From contig PWMO01000503.1 in NCBI GenBank assembly GCA_003558175.1, forward strand, positions 1 to 19,278: a stretch of 19,278 bases of DNA, written 5' to 3'. Below, in pieces: positions 17,451 through 19,278 of the stretch (position 1 is the first letter of the stretch; each line of letters opens with the position of its first letter). A program made the position numbers and the translations under genes. The DNA is from Spirochaetaceae bacterium (lineage in GTDB: Bacteria; Spirochaetota; Spirochaetia; DSM-27196; PWMO01). The notes beneath the pieces were generated by a model. It did not search any database and was not told the origin of the DNA. It saw nothing but the letters and a program-made list of their open reading frames with translations.

Positions 17451-17503
17451 GCTGACGGCCATCGTTCGTGGCGGCGGCCGGCGCGCGAACGTTCGGCCTC
17501 AGC
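17451..17503 (+). other. Imperfect hairpin in the yidC-jag gap
   Basis: GCTGACGGCCATCGTTCG (17451-17468) and CGAACGTTCGGCCTCAGC (17486-17503) can pair at 14 of 18 positions. The pairing includes perfect 5-bp and 6-bp ends, with a 17-nt loop. It lies 22 nt after the yidC stop. No T-tract follows. It could be a processing or attenuation structure, or only a GC-rich coincidence. Confidence 0.4.
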
Positions 17504-17552
17504 GGCACGGCATCGCTGCGAGCGGCGCTCCGCGGGAGACCAAGGAGAACAC

Positions 17553-18215
17553 ATGGTAAGAGAGTTTGAAGGAAAGACTGAAAAGGAGGCGATCGATAAC
17601 GCGGTGGCCGAACTCGGGCTTGAGCGTGACGAGTTCGACGTCGAAGTGCTCGACACGCAGAAGTCCGGCTTCCTCGGCATGCAGAAGAAGGTACGCATCC
17701 GCGTGCACATCACCGATGACTCGGCGTACGCTGGTCAGTACGACCCGGAGAACGACTTCGAGCACGCCATCGTAGATTTTATCGAAAACCTCACCACCAA
17801 GATGGGATTCGCTGCCACCGCCCAGATCGTGTATCGCGAGAAAGACAAGATCGGGGTGCGGCTCGACAGCGAGCACTCAAGCATCCTGATTGGCCGCAAG
17901 GGCAAGAACCTCGACGCCCTGCAGCTGCTGGCCAACGTCGTGGCCGGCAGGCTCGATCACAGCGAGATCAAGATTGTCATCGACAGCGAAAACTACCGCA
18001 GTCGGCGCGAAGAGAGTCTCGTCCGCCTGGCCGAGAAAGTTGGTGACCAGGTCAAGCGCAGCGGCACGTCGCGCCTGCTCGAGCCGATGAACCCGTTTGA
18101 GCGCCGCCTGATCCACACCGCCCTGGCCAACATTGAGGGCATCGAGACCAAGAGCGAGGGCGAGGGTCTGTACAAGCAGGTCCGCGTCTCCTGCACCGGC
18201 CACCCCCACCGCTGA
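17553..18215 (+). CDS. jag: Jag/KhpB RNA-binding protein
   Basis: This is a KH-R3H RNA-binding protein usually encoded next to yidC, linked to cell-envelope and RNA regulation in other bacteria. It has 220 residues in three domains: Jag-N (about 1-52, with SGFLGMQKK), KH (about 75-147, loop IGRKGKNL at 113-120) and R3H (about 150-215, RRLIH at 184-188 followed by HTALANIEGIET). The end is TGHPHR. AAGGAGAAC precedes the ATG at 17553. It closes the rpmH-rnpA-yidC-jag operon. The mnmE, mnmG and rsmG genes common after it in other phyla are not here. Confidence 0.95.
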   Translation: MVREFEGKTEKEAIDNAVAELGLERDEFDVEVLDTQKSGFLGMQKKVRIRVHITDDSAYAGQYDPENDFEHAIVDFIENLTTKMGFAATAQIVYREKDKIGVRLDSEHSSILIGRKGKNLDALQLLANVVAGRLDHSEIKIVIDSENYRSRREESLVRLAEKVGDQVKRSGTSRLLEPMNPFERRLIHTALANIEGIETKSEGEGLYKQVRVSCTGHPHR

Positions 18216-18220
18216 CCCGT

Positions 18221-18252
18221 CCGGCCGGCGCCCGCCACCCCACGCCGGCCGG
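18221..18252 (+). terminator. Strong GC hairpin after jag, possible terminator
   Basis: CCGGCCGGCG (18221-18230) is perfectly complementary to CGCCGGCCGG (18243-18252) with a 12-nt loop, starting 6 nt after the jag stop. It is the right place for operon termination but has no T-run. It may therefore be a 3'-end stabiliser or a Rho-independent terminator of a non-canonical kind. Confidence 0.5.
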
Positions 18253-18259
18253 TCCCACA

Positions 18260-18316
18260 CCGCCAGGCCGAAACCGGACCGCCAGGCCGAAACCGGACCG
18301 CCGGGCCGGCCCCAGA
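18260..18316. repeat. 19-bp tandem repeat downstream of jag
   Basis: Two identical 19-bp units, CCGCCAGGCCGAAACCGGA, lie at 18260-18278 and 18279-18297. A diverged third starts CCGCCGGGCCGG at 18298. Further CTGCCAGGCC- and CTACCAGGCC-type remnants extend to about 18355. Confidence 0.85.
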
Positions 18317-18378
18317 CTGCCAGGCCCTGGCGCATCCCAAACTACCAGGCCAAAATTGCAGCGCCCCGGCGGGGTCCC

Positions 18379-18387
18379 TGTGGACAA
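18379..18387 (-). promoter_or_regulatory. DnaA-box-like site, one mismatch
   Basis: TGTGGACAA is the reverse complement of TTGTCCACA, one base off the TTATCCACA consensus. It lies in the gap between jag and gcvH, 354 bp before a perfect box. Confidence 0.5.
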
Positions 18388-18485
18388 CTTGTGCATTCTT
18401 TCGCGTATTCCTCTGAATTCCAACGTCCATTGTCTCTATTGCTGCAGATCCGCTTCATTTTCTGCCCTGCCGTTCGCCGCGCCGG

Positions 18486-18520
18486 CCGTAAACCGGCATC
18501 CGGAGGCCTCCAATTTACGG
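18486..18520. other. Inverted-repeat element containing GGAGGCCTCC
   Basis: CCGTAAA (18486-18492) pairs with TTTACGG (18514-18520). The 21-nt loop itself contains the perfect 10-bp palindrome GGAGGCCTCC (18502-18511). The nested symmetry could be a structured RNA element or a protein-binding site. Confidence 0.35.
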
Positions 18521-18732
18521 GCAGTAAGGAAAAATTTGCCCTTTCTTCATCAGTTCCTGACCGATTTTGCACCTTTACTATCGATACACGGGCACAAATA
18601 TCGCAACCGACTTGCTCTCTTTTTCCCCTGTTCTCGCTTGCATCTGGCCGTTCCGTTCGACCGCTCCGCTGGGTCCGCTCCGCCAGTTCGTTCCACCGAA
18701 CCATTGATTGAGTTCGAACGGTGTGAACAGCC

Positions 18733-18741
18733 TGTGGATAA
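18733..18741 (-). promoter_or_regulatory. Perfect DnaA box upstream of gcvH
   Basis: TGTGGATAA is an exact reverse complement of TTATCCACA. It lies 187 bp before gcvH and about 7.2 kb from the perfect box in the proposed oriC. Only these two exact copies were seen in the window. Confidence 0.75.
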
Positions 18742-18880
18742 CTCCCGCAGAAACTGCACGAGGCGGGGTGCCTCGACTTCCGACAATTCCGTCCACCATA
18801 CTGAATTACTGCGCCCCCGCCTTCCGTCAATCCACGCTAACCGACTTCCCGTGCCGCCCGACCCGCCCCTCAACTCGCGG

Positions 18881-18909
18881 TTGAAAAAAACGGCGACTGG
18901 CAGTATCCT
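18881..18909 (+). promoter_or_regulatory. Predicted sigma70 promoter of gcvH
   Basis: TTGAAA (18881-18886, five of six) and TATCCT (18904-18909, four of six) are separated by 17 bp. The predicted start near 18916 lies just before the AGGAGG ribosome site, giving a leader of only about 12 nt. There is no room for a riboswitch after this start. Confidence 0.5.
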
Positions 18910-18927
18910 GAAGCTTCAGGAGGCAAC

Positions 18928-19278
18928 ATGAAGTTTGACAGTGGTGTGCGCTATCTCAAGTCCCACGAGTGGGCCCGCAAAGAAGGTGAAACAGTTGTGG
19001 TGGGGATCAGCGACTACGCTCAGGACAGCCTGGGTGATGTTGTGTTTGTGGAGCTTCCCGAAGTTGGCGCTACCGTCAAATCGGGTGATTCTTTCGCCGT
19101 GGTGGAGAGCGTCAAGGCTGCCAGCGACATCTACGTTCCCGTCTCCGGTGAAATAATCGAGGTAAACGAGGCCCTCGGCGACAACCCGGCACTGATCAAT
19201 GAGGACGCTTTCGGCGCCGGCTGGCTCGCGAAGATCAAAACATCGGACCCGGCCGAGCACGACGCGCTGAAAGCGTCC
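18928..19278 (+). CDS. gcvH: Glycine cleavage system H protein (3' end outside window)
   Basis: This lipoyl carrier protein shuttles the aminomethyl group between the P, T and L proteins of the glycine cleavage system. 117 residues are visible with no stop. The family is usually 125-130, so only a few residues are missing. It starts [20 protein letters not shown] and continues [23 protein letters not shown]. The lipoylated lysine is Lys63 in ESVKAASD (60-67). The C-terminal [21 protein letters not shown] is typical. AGGAGG stands 4 nt before the ATG. Other glycine-cleavage genes could follow beyond the window. A separate small lipoyl carrier protein role is less likely given the full match. 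Confidence 0.97.
   Translation, partial: MKFDSGVRYLKSHEWARKEGETVVVGISDYAQDSLGDVVFVELPEVGATVKSGDSFAVVESVKAASDIYVPVSGEIIEVNEALGDNPALINEDAFGAGWLAKIKTSDPAEHDALKAS

Larger units (their letters stand above)
18216..18927. other. 712-bp region with no convincing gene between jag and gcvH
   Basis: The first 140 bp are very GC-rich and repetitive (hairpin 18221-18252, 19-bp repeats from 18260). The middle (about 18390-18640) is clearly lower in GC, with pyrimidine-rich stretches. Two DnaA boxes and a small structured element lie inside, and the last 50 bp carry the gcvH promoter. Reading frames on both strands are open by chance but show no ribosome sites or protein-like composition. No known RNA family was recognised by eye. 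An unannotated small RNA remains possible. Confidence 0.6.

Noticed and set aside
18750..18927. Glycine riboswitch ahead of gcvH
   Set aside because: None of the conserved riboswitch core motifs was found, and the predicted transcription start leaves only about 12 nt of leader.
18133..18931. Three overlapping frames of about 160-190 codons in the jag-gcvH gap
   Set aside because: They are rich in Arg/Ser/Pro, lack ribosome sites, occur on both strands at once, and cross repeats and DnaA boxes.

Overview
This window is the replication-origin neighbourhood of a bacterial chromosome with high GC content. The gene order gyrA-gyrB-dnaA-dnaN followed by rpmH-rnpA-yidC-jag, with parA/parB on the gyrA side, closely matches what I recall of the Borrelia origin region. 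The dnaN-recF-DUF721 stretch matches the Treponema arrangement. I therefore infer a spirochaete, probably a free-living high-GC member of the Spirochaetaceae-like lineages. This rests on synteny and protein character, not on a database comparison. No mobile element, CRISPR array, rRNA or tRNA was seen.

Layout. At 1-1565 (minus strand) lie parB (cut by the window edge) and parA, overlapping by 8 nt, with a clear sigma70-type promoter ahead of parA. At 1676-2695 (minus) is an EamA-type transporter. At 2851-3933 (plus) is an adenosine deaminase, which converges on a YigZ/IMPACT-family gene at 4076-4756 (minus). The 4757-5024 gap carries two perfect parS sites, 4831-4846 and 4951-4966, separated by a GATC-rich repeated stretch. 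gyrA and gyrB follow (minus, 5025-9554), joined by a gap made of 22-bp tandem repeats. A divergent promoter region (9555-9835) separates gyrB from dnaA. On the plus strand come dnaA, the dnaA-dnaN gap, dnaN, recF, a DUF721/DciA-like gene, rpmH, rnpA (overlapping rpmH by 20 nt), yidC and jag/khpB. A 712-bp gap with no convincing gene follows, and gcvH starts at 18928 and runs off the end.

The best oriC candidate is the dnaA-dnaN gap. It has a perfect DnaA box (11518-11526), a second box (11592-11600), and a phased run of CTA/TTA triplets starting at 11613 that looks like the DnaA-trio unwinding element of the Bacillus subtilis type. Gene orientation fits: nearly all genes point away from this area. 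The genes form a coherent set: initiation (DnaA), helicase loading (the DciA candidate), sliding clamp (DnaN), gap repair (RecF), topology (GyrA/B) and origin segregation (ParA, ParB, parS). The ribosomal-protein/RNase P/membrane-insertase group is the usual passenger at such origins.

I see no clearly new multi-gene system. The unusual points are: low-complexity Gly/Ala/Pro/Asp insertions in several core proteins; short GC-rich tandem repeats in many gaps; the paired parS/GATC element; a second DnaA-box locus 7 kb from oriC; and changed residues at the quinolone pocket of both gyrase subunits.
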